Below, in pieces: positions 1 through 7,760 of a stretch of DNA of 37,239 bases; the stretch's first letter is position 1; every line of letters begins with the position of its first letter. Made by a program: the position numbers and the translations under genes. Origin of the DNA: Bacillota bacterium (GTDB lineage: Bacteria > Bacillota > Negativicutes > Sporomusales > Sporomusaceae); contig JAEZVB010000023.1 in the NCBI GenBank assembly GCA_023443285.1, positions 1 through 37,239 of the forward strand, in the 5' to 3' direction. The notes beneath the pieces are model-generated. The model was given only the letters and a program-made list of their open reading frames with translations. It searched no databases and was not told the DNA's origin.

Positions 1-2
1 TA

Positions 3-806
3 ATAAAAAATGGACAACATATATTAGATGAAGATTTATCTGAAATTGCAAGTAGTTACCATGATTTCACAAACGGCGCATTGGCAGAAAGCGAATTCCG
101 TTATACGATAGCCTTTTCTGAATTGGAATCGGATTCGTTATCGTTTAATCCTGTCCACTACTTACCACAACATAACGCGTCGATTAAAAAGGTTCTTACA
201 CTTGGAGAAAGAGATGATTTTGAAATACATCGGTTGGGTGATTTAGCAAACGTATTTAATGGTCCGCGTTTCAAAAGGCCATATGCTGCGCTCGGCGTAA
301 CAAGTGGTTCCACGATAAGAAAATATTTTACTGGAACAGCGCTAACGCAACTTAATTCCGAGAATGTTAAATATTTAGATAATTCAATTGCAAGCCCTCA
401 AGTGAAAAAACAACTCGATGCATTAACAATATATAAAGGCTATATTTTGGTTTCTGATTCAGGGACACTCGGCAGGGTAACATACGCTTTAACACAACAT
501 GACGGTCATGTAGCAACTAATAATTTAATTCGTATTGTTGTTGAAGATATCCCGCTGCGTGGTTATTTATATCAATTCTTGCAAAGTGAATTAGGACAAA
601 GCCTAATGTTGAAGAACGCATATGGGACAAATCAAGAGCATTTAGAGCCAGACGTAATTGCGGAAATACCTATTCCTGTACCAAAAGACAGGGCATTAGT
701 TGAGCAAATTGGAAATGTAGTAATTGAATCTATCGATGAACTTGAACGCTCAATAGAAGCGGGCATCAACGCAAAAGGGATGCTGCTTTCTGTTCTTGAT
801 TGTTGA
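3..806 (+). CDS. Restriction-modification methylase/specificity protein, C-terminal part (5' end outside window)
   Basis: The reading frame is open to the left edge from base 3, so the TTG at 81 is not a real start. The first visible residues (ILDEDLSEIASSYHDF, then FRYTIAFSELE and FNPVHYLP) look like the end of an N6-adenine DNA methylase running into a specificity module. The rest resembles one HsdS-type target recognition domain: HRLGDLANVFNGP at about residues 76-90 of the visible part, the typical NNLIRI strand, EHLEPDVIAEIPIPVP near the end, and a closing helix. Only one target recognition domain follows, so this is probably a fused M-S protein rather than a two-domain HsdS. It would choose the DNA site for methylation. 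It lies 330 bp upstream of a serine recombinase, inside the element that interrupts sigK, so it is likely cargo. A solitary S subunit is less likely. Family-level confidence is fair; no specificity can be read. Confidence 0.7.
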   Translation: MKNGQHILDEDLSEIASSYHDFTNGALAESEFRYTIAFSELESDSLSFNPVHYLPQHNASIKKVLTLGERDDFEIHRLGDLANVFNGPRFKRPYAALGVTSGSTIRKYFTGTALTQLNSENVKYLDNSIASPQVKKQLDALTIYKGYILVSDSGTLGRVTYALTQHDGHVATNNLIRIVVEDIPLRGYLYQFLQSELGQSLMLKNAYGTNQEHLEPDVIAEIPIPVPKDRALVEQIGNVVIESIDELERSIEAGINAKGMLLSVLDC

Positions 807-1138
807 TGTAATTGTAAATAAGGCGTAAGTTGCCCACAAAATTGGGGTAAACTATGCCCTCTTCTTGCGATACGCTGTAATAACACTTTAGTAACCCTCG
901 AATAATAGGGAAATCAGTAGAGCTTGTAAATCAGCAGCAAGACATTTTACCTTGTGGGAACAGGCGAAATGTCTTATATCCTCAGTATCTAATTAGAGGG
1001 AGCAGAATTTTCACCGTATTTTAAAGACAAGCTGCCGTCCTAATTTTAGGATCGGCGGCTTGTCTTTTATCCTGTTTAAATTATAGACGCTGTGTTATAA
1101 TAAATGGCAATATAGAACATGAGGGCTGGTGCGATAAA
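807..1138. other. Non-coding gap between R-M gene and recombinase
   Basis: No gene on either strand is convincing here. The stretch holds two hairpins: a 9-bp inverted repeat AAGACATTT/AAATGTCTT around 938-976, and the strong hairpin listed separately at 1023-1067. A TATAAT at 1096-1101 could be the recombinase -10 box, but I see no good -35 at the right distance, so the promoter may use a sporulation sigma factor or be weak. Confidence 0.5.
1023..1067 (+). terminator. Strong hairpin with T-rich tail
   Basis: The arms AAAGACAAGC and GCTTGTCTTT pair perfectly, with further pairing of GCCG/CGGC and TCCTAA/TTAGGA inside, followed by a short T run. It lies between the R-M gene and the recombinase and would work as an intrinsic terminator for the R-M transcript. 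The element's own recombinase would then need a separate promoter, with the TATAAT at 1096-1101 as a candidate -10. Confidence 0.65.
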
Positions 1139-2896
1139 GTGAAGCAAACAAAAGATACAGGGGAACGGATTGCCATTTATTCCCGTAAATCTAAATTCAC
1201 AGGTAAGGGAGAGAGTATAGAAAATCAAATCGAGCTTTGCAAACAGTATATCCGTGCCCATTATCCAAATTGCAATGACGAAGGCATCTTGATATATGAA
1301 GATGAAGGATTTTCGGGAGGCAATATACAGCGTCCTCAATTTAAGAAGATGATGGCTGAGGCAAGGGCAAATACCTTTTCTGCGATTGTCTGCTATCGCC
1401 TTGACCGTATAAGCCGTAACATAGGTGACTTTGCCAAGCTGATTGAAGAATTGGACGGTTTGAAAGTCTCTTTTGTTTCTATTAAAGAACAATTTGATAC
1501 TTCCTCTCCTATGGGCAGAGCCATGATGTATATTTCATCTGTATTTTCGCAACTGGAACGTGAAACGATAGCCGAGCGTATACGCGATAATATGCACGAG
1601 TTATCAAAAACCGGACGTTGGCTTGGCGGTACATCACCTACAGGTTATGTTTCTGAACAAGTGGAGAATATTAGAATAGATGGGAAAACGAAAAGAGCTT
1701 GTAAATTAAAACTCATTCCCGAAGAAGCAGAAATCATTAAACAGATTTACAGAGTGTTCTTGGAAACAAATTCATTGACTAAAACGGAAACTTACTTTAT
1801 TCAAAACGGTTATAAAACGAAAAATAAGAAATTGTTTACCCGCTTTGCTCTCCGCAATATCCTTACCAATCCTGTATATATGATTGCTGACGAGGATGCT
1901 TATCGTTACTTAGCCGAAAATGAGGTCGATTTATTTGCCGAAAAACAAGATTTTGACAGCGAGCATGGCATTATGGCCTATAACCGTACCATTCAAAAAT
2001 CCGGTAAGGCAAACAAAATACGCCCAATGGACGAATGGATTGTGGCTGTGGGGAAGCACACAGGTCTGATTAAAGGATCGGAATGGATTCAGGTACAGGA
2101 ATATTTAGAACAGAATCGGTCTAAGTCCTTCCGTAAACCCAGAAGCAATGTCGCACTGCTTTCCGGTCTTTTATTTTGCACCTGCGGTGACTATATGCGT
2201 CCAAAACTAAGCCAGCGAAAGGATGCACAAGGTGAGTTTATTTATTCTTACCTTTGTGCCATGAAGGAGAAGAGCCGTTCTCATGTCTGCAAGATGAAGA
2301 ACGCCAATGGAAATATGCTTGATCGAGTTGTGTGCGAAGAAATAAAACGACTTGGCGCAGAGAGTTCAGAATTTATCCGTCAGCTTGAGATAGGCAAAAA
2401 ACAACTGGAAGGCAATCGTGAAGAATATGACGATAATTTAGATCGTCTGCGCGGTGCGCTTGTGGAGAATGAAAAGAAGATTGCTGGGCGGGTAGCGTCA
2501 CTCTCAGAAGCGGCTGGTACAGCAGCCGCGGGGTATATCGTTAAAGAGATTGAAGAGCTGCATGGCGAGGGTGAAATGATGAAAAGCCGTATTGCTGAAA
2601 TGGAAAGCCTTACAGCCAGTCATGCCCTTTCTAATATTGAGTTTGATATTATCCGTCAGATGCTCACAACCTTTAAGGATACGATGGACGATATGAGTGT
2701 TGAACAAAAACGCGCCGCCTTACGCACCTTTGTGAAAAAGGTGGTTTGGGACGGCGAGAATGTTCACGTGTATTTATTTGGCTCTGATGACAGTGGCGGT
2801 ATTGAATTGCCGCAGGAGGACTTCCCTGCGAAGAGAAGTGGACTTACTGAAAATGAGGGGAATATTGCTGAGCCGTTATGTGAGAATAGCAAATGA
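1139..2896 (+). CDS. Large serine recombinase of the sigK-intervening element
   Basis: A 585-residue site-specific recombinase. The N-terminal resolvase domain has the YSRKS motif with catalytic Ser18, the conserved CYRLDRISRN segment (about 83-92) and a QLERETIAERI helix. A recombinase domain follows (about 165-270), then a zinc ribbon with Cys pairs near 345 and 370-385 (FCTCG, YLCAM, HVCKM) and a long coiled coil (about 395-500), which is the usual large-serine-integrase plan. GTG is the likely start, with GAGGG rather far upstream. The stop codon TGA (2894-2896) lies inside the sigK sequence AATGA, so the gene ends exactly at the element boundary. This is the position of SpoIVCA-type excisionases in skin elements. 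The inferred role is to excise the element in the mother cell and rebuild sigK. The protein looks closer to clostridial large recombinases than to the shorter Bacillus SpoIVCA. Confidence 0.9.
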   Translation: MKQTKDTGERIAIYSRKSKFTGKGESIENQIELCKQYIRAHYPNCNDEGILIYEDEGFSGGNIQRPQFKKMMAEARANTFSAIVCYRLDRISRNIGDFAKLIEELDGLKVSFVSIKEQFDTSSPMGRAMMYISSVFSQLERETIAERIRDNMHELSKTGRWLGGTSPTGYVSEQVENIRIDGKTKRACKLKLIPEEAEIIKQIYRVFLETNSLTKTETYFIQNGYKTKNKKLFTRFALRNILTNPVYMIADEDAYRYLAENEVDLFAEKQDFDSEHGIMAYNRTIQKSGKANKIRPMDEWIVAVGKHTGLIKGSEWIQVQEYLEQNRSKSFRKPRSNVALLSGLLFCTCGDYMRPKLSQRKDAQGEFIYSYLCAMKEKSRSHVCKMKNANGNMLDRVVCEEIKRLGAESSEFIRQLEIGKKQLEGNREEYDDNLDRLRGALVENEKKIAGRVASLSEAAGTAAAGYIVKEIEELHGEGEMMKSRIAEMESLTASHALSNIEFDIIRQMLTTFKDTMDDMSVEQKRAALRTFVKKVVWDGENVHVYLFGSDDSGGIELPQEDFPAKRSGLTENEGNIAEPLCENSK

Positions 2897-2903
2897 AATA
2901 CTT
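2880..2903 (+). other. Probable attachment site (element/sigK junction)
   Basis: The sigK-like reading frame becomes recognisable at the AATGA of 2892-2896: downstream it reads NEILMHLR as in other SigK proteins, while upstream (RYVRIA) it departs from the usual YAARCIE. An AATGA pentamer is the crossover region described for the Bacillus subtilis skin element, within the same NEI codons. The recombinase stop codon overlaps it. The partner site should lie at the left end of the element, outside this window. Confidence 0.65.
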
Positions 2904-3263
2904 ATGCATTTAAGAAGTACCCGGCGTATCCGAACAGAAGTAAGCTTATATGACCCGATTGGAGTCGATAAGGAGGGGAATGAAATCACACTTATCGACG
3001 TTCTGGGAACGGCGCCTGACGTTGTCGGTGAAGCGGTAGAAAGTCTTTGCGAGCAGGAACGGTTGAATAAGGAAATACACCGCCTAACAACCAGGGAAAA
3101 ATGGGTGCTTGAAATGCGGTTTGGTTTGCCTGACGGCAGGAGAAAAACTCAACGTGATATTGCTAAAATACTTGGGATTTCTCGGAGCTACGTGAGTAGA
3201 ATAGAAAAGCATGCGATTACGAAACTTGGCAAGACATTGTCAGGTGATACTCCGCAAAAGTAA
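2892..3263 (+). CDS. sigK: SigK, 3' part (SpoIIIC-like), interrupted sporulation sigma factor
   Basis: About 123 codons matching the C-terminal half of the mother-cell sigma factor SigK: NEILMHLRSTRR, then VSLYDPIGVDKEGNEI and LIDVLG (region 3), and a region 4 helix-turn-helix with KTQRDIAKILGISRSYVSRIEK near the end. Family proteins are about 235-240 residues, so the N-terminal half (regions 1.2-2.3) is missing. The open frame continues leftward to 2760, but that part is an out-of-frame reading of the recombinase gene and has no SigK similarity. The missing half is expected at the other end of the element, left of the window. After excision the two parts would join in frame. Left in place, the gene would be inactive. 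It could instead be a permanent disruption by a prophage-like element, but the in-frame junction and adjacent recombinase favour programmed excision. Confidence 0.85.
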   Translation, partial: NEILMHLRSTRRIRTEVSLYDPIGVDKEGNEITLIDVLGTAPDVVGEAVESLCEQERLNKEIHRLTTREKWVLEMRFGLPDGRRKTQRDIAKILGISRSYVSRIEKHAITKLGKTLSGDTPQK

Positions 3264-3279
3264 TAAATAATGTCAGAGC

Positions 3280-3322
3280 AAAAACAAGGAGGCTTGACGC
3301 TGCGTACGCCCTTTTGTTTTTA
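3280..3322 (+). terminator. Possible terminator after sigK
   Basis: AAAACAA near 3281 pairs with TTGTTTT near 3315, with an imperfect GG(A)GGC/GCCC extension, followed by TTTT. It is placed right after the sigK stop. The stem is imperfect, so this is tentative. Confidence 0.35.
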
Positions 3323-3340
3323 ACACTATCATGCTATAAT
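3311..3340 (+). promoter_or_regulatory. Candidate promoter for yqeG-aroE
   Basis: An extended -10 box TGCTATAAT ends at 3340, about 35 bp before the yqeG start. The -35 region is poor (TTTTGT), which is usual for extended -10 promoters. It would start transcription of the housekeeping block outside the element. Confidence 0.4.
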
Positions 3341-3374
3341 TTTTGTTAATTAATACTGGCAGCGGAGGGACATA

Positions 3375-3878
3375 TTGCTGAATTTGTTAACGCCAAGTAT
3401 GGTGGCAGATACCTTGTATGACATTAAACTTGCAGAACTTAAGAAGCAAGGTGTTCGCGGAATAGCATTCGATCTTGATAATACGATAGTTCCTTGGAAC
3501 AGCCAGGAAATTTGTCCGGAAGTTTTGGTGTGGCTAAATGACCTGATTGCACAGGATTTTAAATTATGTTTAATTTCCAATAATAGCAAAGGACGAGTAA
3601 GCAAAGTTGCGCAGCAATGCAATGCTCCTTTTGTGGCTAAGGCTCTTAAACCATCGCGCAGTGGTTTTCGTCAAGCCGCAAAAGCTATGGGGCTAAGTCC
3701 GGGGAATGTTGCTATTGTAGGAGACCAATTATTTACTGATATTTTAGGCGGTAACCGACTTGGCATGCTTACGATTTGGGTAAAACCGTTGAGCACCAAA
3801 GAGTTCGTTGGAACAAAGATCACCCGTCAGCTGGAGAAACTGACCGTGTACCTATTAAAATCCTCAGGTCGTCTCTAA
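3375..3878 (+). CDS. yqeG: YqeG family HAD-type phosphatase
   Basis: A 167-residue small HAD-superfamily hydrolase of the YqeG/IIIA type. The nucleophile motif FDLDNT is at about 33-38 and gives the two catalytic aspartates. Motif II is LISNN near 67, the conserved KP lysine is near 92, and motif IV is VGDQLFTDILGGN near 115-127. The physiological substrate is not established for the family. The TTG start at 3375 is supported by GGAGG six bases upstream; the next in-frame ATG would remove the conserved N-terminus. It is followed closely by aroE, and in Firmicutes yqeG is often next to aroE (B. subtilis yqeG-yqeH-aroE). Confidence 0.85.
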   Translation: MLNLLTPSMVADTLYDIKLAELKKQGVRGIAFDLDNTIVPWNSQEICPEVLVWLNDLIAQDFKLCLISNNSKGRVSKVAQQCNAPFVAKALKPSRSGFRQAAKAMGLSPGNVAIVGDQLFTDILGGNRLGMLTIWVKPLSTKEFVGTKITRQLEKLTVYLLKSSGRL

Positions 3879-3924
3879 GCTGCTTTTTGGCAATAACCTT
3901 ATGGATAACGAAGGAGTAGTTCTT

Positions 3925-4776
3925 ATGAATATTACTGCAAAAACCAAAATGGTAGGGCTACTCGGTTGGCCGCTGGGGCATTCGCTGTCACCGATCATGC
4001 ATAACGCGGCTTTTGCCGCAAACGACTTAGATTATGTTTATTTGCCATTGCCCACACCGCCGGATCTTTTGCCGCAGGCGGTTGCCGGGATTCGGGCATT
4101 GGGATTTGTCGGCGTCAACGTAACCATTCCCCATAAGGTTGCGGTAATGGAATATTTGGATGAAATTGATAGTGCCGCTATGTTGATTGGAGCGGTTAAC
4201 ACCATAGTGGTTTCCGAGGGACGCCTAATTGGCTATAATACGGATGCTGGTGGCTATATCCGCTCTCTTGAACAGGCAGATGTTAGTGTAGCCGGTAAGT
4301 CAGCGGTTATTCTTGGTGCAGGTGGTGCTGCACGGGCAGTAACCGCTGGGTTTATCAGCGCTGGGGCTGCCTTAGTGACCATTGCGGCACGCGACAAAAG
4401 TAAGGCGCACCATATATCAGAATCATTTGTTGGAAAAATTCCGGTAACTGGCATAGCTTGGGACAGTGATGAGTTTACCGCAGCATTAGCCAAAGCCAGT
4501 ATTGTCGTCAATACAACGCCTGTAGGAATGTATCCGAATACTGATAATCAGCCGCCGGTTCAATGGGATATTTTGCCGCGCTCTACGGTTGTTTCGGACT
4601 TAGTGTATAATCCGCTAGTAACTAGCTTTATAGCGGAGGGGGCTCGCAGAGGATATACTGTTGTTGGTGGGGAAGGTATGCTGATTGAACAAGGAGCGCT
4701 GGCGTTTGAACTGTGGACAGGCTGCAAAGCGCCTACGAAGATAATGCGTCAAGTATTATTTAATGAGTTAAAATAA
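3925..4776 (+). CDS. aroE: Shikimate dehydrogenase (NADP+)
   Basis: A 283-residue enzyme reducing 3-dehydroshikimate to shikimate in aromatic amino acid synthesis. The substrate-binding region GWPLGHSLSPIMHN is at about 12-25, the catalytic-lysine motif NVTIPHK at about 62-68, GAVNT and GYNTDAGG in the middle, and a nucleotide-binding GAGGAARAV near 127-135. The family C-terminus GGEGMLIEQGALAFELWTG is intact. I place the start at ATG 3925, because AAGGAG stands 8 bases before it and the family starts close to KMVGLLGWPLGHS; an upstream ATG at 3901 lacks a ribosome site. Other shikimate genes (aroC, aroK, aroB) occur further on within the same plus-strand block, separated by pilus genes. Confidence 0.95.
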   Translation: MNITAKTKMVGLLGWPLGHSLSPIMHNAAFAANDLDYVYLPLPTPPDLLPQAVAGIRALGFVGVNVTIPHKVAVMEYLDEIDSAAMLIGAVNTIVVSEGRLIGYNTDAGGYIRSLEQADVSVAGKSAVILGAGGAARAVTAGFISAGAALVTIAARDKSKAHHISESFVGKIPVTGIAWDSDEFTAALAKASIVVNTTPVGMYPNTDNQPPVQWDILPRSTVVSDLVYNPLVTSFIAEGARRGYTVVGGEGMLIEQGALAFELWTGCKAPTKIMRQVLFNELK

Positions 4777-4990
4777 CAAAATTTAACAAAATTTTAATAT
4801 ATAAACAATTATTAGCAGGAATCCTATTATTGGAAGCGAATATATCACTTACGTTAACCCAATAAATAGAAGACCTGCTATATTTAGTTTCGAGGTCGGG
4901 AGGAGCAAGTGGTGCAACCGGATCATTGCAAAATAGACTATGTTTGCTGTGATGGTTGCTTTTTTTACAATATGTTGTTGGAGACAAATA
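4777..4990 (+). promoter_or_regulatory. Structured leader upstream of pilB
   Basis: A 214-base gap. It begins very AT-rich (possible promoter, not assignable), then has a hairpin GACCT/AGGTC (4872-4897 area), a GGGAGGAGCAAGTGG segment and the terminator listed at 4914-4967. The order of early hairpin, conserved-looking linker and terminator just before the first pilus gene is that of an attenuator or riboswitch. I could not match it to the c-di-GMP-I or -II consensus or to another known class. Confidence 0.4.
4914..4967 (+). terminator. Terminator-like hairpin 24 bp before pilB
   Basis: GCAACC (4914-4919) pairs with GGTTGC (4954-4959), with interior pairing ATCA/TGAT and GCAAA/TTTGC, followed by a run of T from 4960 to 4967. 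It is too strong to be chance and sits immediately upstream of the pilB start. It either ends the yqeG-aroE transcript or works as a regulated attenuator for the pilus operon. Confidence 0.7.
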
Positions 4991-6700
4991 ATGTTACAAC
5001 ATCGTAAACGTTTAGGCGATTTGCTTATGGAAGCCAGTCTTATTACTCAAGCACAACTTGATAAGGCCAGTTTTATTCAACAAAATAACGGTGGTCATAT
5101 AGGTAAGATACTGATTAAGCTCGGTTATATTACTGAAGGCGATATAATGCAGGTGTTGGAAGAACAACTTGGTGTTCCACGTGTAGACTTATCGATTATG
5201 AGAATTAGTAAAGAAATTGCAACTATTATTCCCATATCTTTAGTCGAGAGATATCAAGTTATTCCTATCAGGAAAGATGACGGTAAGCTTACGATTGCTA
5301 TGGTTGATCCTACTAACTTTTTTGCAATTGATGACGTACGCATGATCGCTGGTTGCGAGGTAGAGCCGGTGATCGCCGCCGAACGGGATATTATGAAGGC
5401 GATTAGTAATTTATATGCTATTGAAGATTTAGTCGAGAAAGCAGTAAATAAACTTAAATCGGATGATCCCATTTCCGTAACTCAGCTACAGACTGCCGAT
5501 GATGCACCGGTAATTGGTATAGTCAACTCCCTTTTGACTCAAGCCATTAGAGAAAGAGCCAGTGATATTCATATTGAACCTCAGGAAAGCGTGCTGAGGG
5601 TTCGTTTTCGAATTGACGGAGTACTTAGGGAAGTTGTTGCTTTTACCCGTGATATTCATTCCGCCATAGTCTCGAGAATCAAGATTATGGGTAATATGGA
5701 TATTGCAGAAAAACGTCTGCCGCAAGATGGGCGGATCAATATTTTGGAACAAGGTCGTGAGATTGACATCCGGGTTTCAACTTTACCGACAATTGTTGGT
5801 GAAAAAGTGGTTATGCGGATTCTTGATAAAGCAGCAGTTATTTTAGACATTAACAAGCTGGGTTTTTCACTCGATAACCTAAAGAGATATTGCACGCTAT
5901 ATTCACAGTCGTATGGCATGATCTTAGTTACAGGACCAACGGGCTCTGGTAAAACAACAACCTTATATTCTACACTTTCAAAGATTAGTACTATTGACAA
6001 GAATACGATTACTATCGAAGATCCTGTCGAATACCGACTAGGCGGTGCCAATCAAGTGCAAGTTAATCCCAAAGCAGGATTGACCTTTGCATCTGGTCTA
6101 CGATCTATTCTACGCCAAGACCCTAATATTGTAATGGTAGGGGAAGTGCGAGACAGTGAAACTGCAGATATTGCCATCAGAGCTGCACTCACTGGACACT
6201 TAGTTCTAAGTACCCTTCACACCAATGATGCGGCAGGTGCGATAACTAGGCTAATTGATATGGGCATTGAACCCTTTTTGGTGGCTTCGTCCGTATTAGG
6301 GGTGATTGCCCAACGACTTGTTCGCATGATCTGTCCAGAATGTAAAAAATTATATATACCTACAGCTGACTCAGTGGAGAGATTGTTTCTTGGTATTACT
6401 CCAAATCAACCAATTCAGTTGTATAAAGGCCTAGGTTGTGCCAGTTGTGCATTTACAGGCTATCGGGGACGAATGGGTATACATGAAGTTATGCCAATAA
6501 GTTCACGTATTCGTAAACTGGTTAGCCAACATACATCTACCGAAGAAATTTCATTGTGTGCCGTTAAAGAGGGCATGGTGTCAATAAAAGAAGACGGCAT
6601 TCGAAAGGCCTTGGAAGGGCTTACCACCGTTGAAGAGGTTATGCGGGTGGCCTATGTTCATAACAATAAATTTGCTAGCGAGGATAGCTGTCATGATTAA
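4991..6700 (+). CDS. pilB: Type IV pilus assembly ATPase PilB (GspE family)
   Basis: A 569-residue cytoplasmic motor ATPase that drives pilus extension. The N-terminus has an MshEN-type domain with two RLG/IG..L..Q repeats (RLGDLLMEASLITQAQLDKA and IGKILIKLGYITEGDIMQVL, about residues 6-70), the fold that binds c-di-GMP in MshE. The ATPase core has Walker A GPTGSGKTT near 315, an Asp box, Walker B-like IVMVGEVRD near 385, a His box STLHTNDA near 410, and a zinc site of two CxxC pairs (CPEC near 447, CASC near 483). The start is ATG 4991 (MLQHRKRLGDLL); a longer reading from 4940 would be encoded inside the terminator hairpin and adds nothing family-like. The end overlaps pilT by 8 bases. Confidence 0.95.
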   Translation: MLQHRKRLGDLLMEASLITQAQLDKASFIQQNNGGHIGKILIKLGYITEGDIMQVLEEQLGVPRVDLSIMRISKEIATIIPISLVERYQVIPIRKDDGKLTIAMVDPTNFFAIDDVRMIAGCEVEPVIAAERDIMKAISNLYAIEDLVEKAVNKLKSDDPISVTQLQTADDAPVIGIVNSLLTQAIRERASDIHIEPQESVLRVRFRIDGVLREVVAFTRDIHSAIVSRIKIMGNMDIAEKRLPQDGRINILEQGREIDIRVSTLPTIVGEKVVMRILDKAAVILDINKLGFSLDNLKRYCTLYSQSYGMILVTGPTGSGKTTTLYSTLSKISTIDKNTITIEDPVEYRLGGANQVQVNPKAGLTFASGLRSILRQDPNIVMVGEVRDSETADIAIRAALTGHLVLSTLHTNDAAGAITRLIDMGIEPFLVASSVLGVIAQRLVRMICPECKKLYIPTADSVERLFLGITPNQPIQLYKGLGCASCAFTGYRGRMGIHEVMPISSRIRKLVSQHTSTEEISLCAVKEGMVSIKEDGIRKALEGLTTVEEVMRVAYVHNNKFASEDSCHD

Positions 6701-7745
6701 GATGCTATTGCGTAGCGCAGTAGTTCAAAAAGCTTCAGATATACATATTACTGTTGGTGCGCCGCCGGCTCTAAGGCTAAATGGGATTTTGATATATACT
6801 GAATATTCACCACTTACCCGGCAAGATACTTTGGATATGTTTCAGGCAATAACATCAAAAGAACAGCAGGAATTCTTTCATGAGAATGACGAAATTGACT
6901 TTTCCATTGCTGTTGATGGGCTTAGCCGGTTTCGCGTTAACGCTTTTCACCAGCGTGGTTTTGTCGCTATGGCCATTCGAGTAATCAGTAATCGTATTGC
7001 TTCGCTACATGAACTGGCTATGCCTGAAATTGTAACGTCTCTAGCTCGCCTGCCGCGAGGGCTGATTCTAGTCACTGGACCGACCGGTAGCGGAAAGTCA
7101 ACTACATTGGCGGCTATGGTAGATTTGATTAATAGTGAACGATATGCTCATGTGCTAACATTAGAAGATCCTATTGAATACTTGCACCACCATGGTAATT
7201 GTATTGTTAACCAAAGGGAAGTACCAAATGATAGTAAGAATTTTGTTAGTGGGCTTAGGGCAGCGCTTCGCGAAGACCCGGATGTCATTTTAGTTGGCGA
7301 GATGCGGGATGCTGAGACTATTGGCATTGCGATAACGGCTGCGGAAACAGGACATTTGGTATTGGCTACGTTGCACACCTGTGACTGCGCCCAAAGTATC
7401 GACAGGATTATTGACGTATTCCCGACCTACCAGCAACCGCAAATCCGTAGTCAGCTTGCCATGACCCTTCAGGGTATTGTTTCCCAACAACTTTTGCCAC
7501 GACGAGATGGCAGTGGACGGGTAGTGGCTGTAGAAACGCTTGCTGTTACGCCGGCAGTACGTAACCTAATTCGCGAGGGTAAAATCCACCAGATTTCAGC
7601 ATGTATCCAGACTGGTGCTAGGTATGGTATGCAGACTATGGATTATTCCTTAAGAGCTTTGTATCAGCAAGGTATTATAACTTACGAAAATGCACTGGGG
7701 TATTCTATGGATCAGGAAAATTTTATCCGTTTAGCAAACAGCTAA
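6693..7745 (+). CDS. pilT: Pilus retraction ATPase PilT
   Basis: A 350-residue hexameric ATPase for pilus disassembly and twitching. ASDIHITVGAPPALRLNG opens the protein as in PilT, Walker A GPTGSGKSTT is near 128, EDPIEYLHHH follows, Walker B VILVGEMRDAET is near 195 (the PilT-specific form), and the His box ATLHTCDCAQSIDRIID is near 220. The start at ATG 6693 overlaps the end of pilB and has GAGGA upstream; an earlier in-frame start at 6630 would lie well within pilB. The presence of both extension and retraction ATPases argues for a dynamic type IV pilus rather than a pure secretion system. Confidence 0.95.
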   Translation: MIKMLLRSAVVQKASDIHITVGAPPALRLNGILIYTEYSPLTRQDTLDMFQAITSKEQQEFFHENDEIDFSIAVDGLSRFRVNAFHQRGFVAMAIRVISNRIASLHELAMPEIVTSLARLPRGLILVTGPTGSGKSTTLAAMVDLINSERYAHVLTLEDPIEYLHHHGNCIVNQREVPNDSKNFVSGLRAALREDPDVILVGEMRDAETIGIAITAAETGHLVLATLHTCDCAQSIDRIIDVFPTYQQPQIRSQLAMTLQGIVSQQLLPRRDGSGRVVAVETLAVTPAVRNLIREGKIHQISACIQTGARYGMQTMDYSLRALYQQGIITYENALGYSMDQENFIRLANS

Positions 7746-7760
7746 CACTGGAGCGGAATA

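Noticed and set aside
2760..2888. Extended N-terminus of the SigK frame to 2760
   Set aside because: This stretch is an out-of-frame reading of the recombinase gene and shows no SigK similarity.
4890..4925. T-box-like segment (GTGGTGCAACCGG) before pilB
   Set aside because: It resembles the T-box antiterminator only loosely; the leader is too short for a full T-box and the downstream genes are not amino-acid related.
4940..4990. A longer PilB N-terminus beginning at 4940
   Set aside because: It would be encoded inside the T-tailed hairpin, has no ribosome site, and family members begin near RLGDLL.
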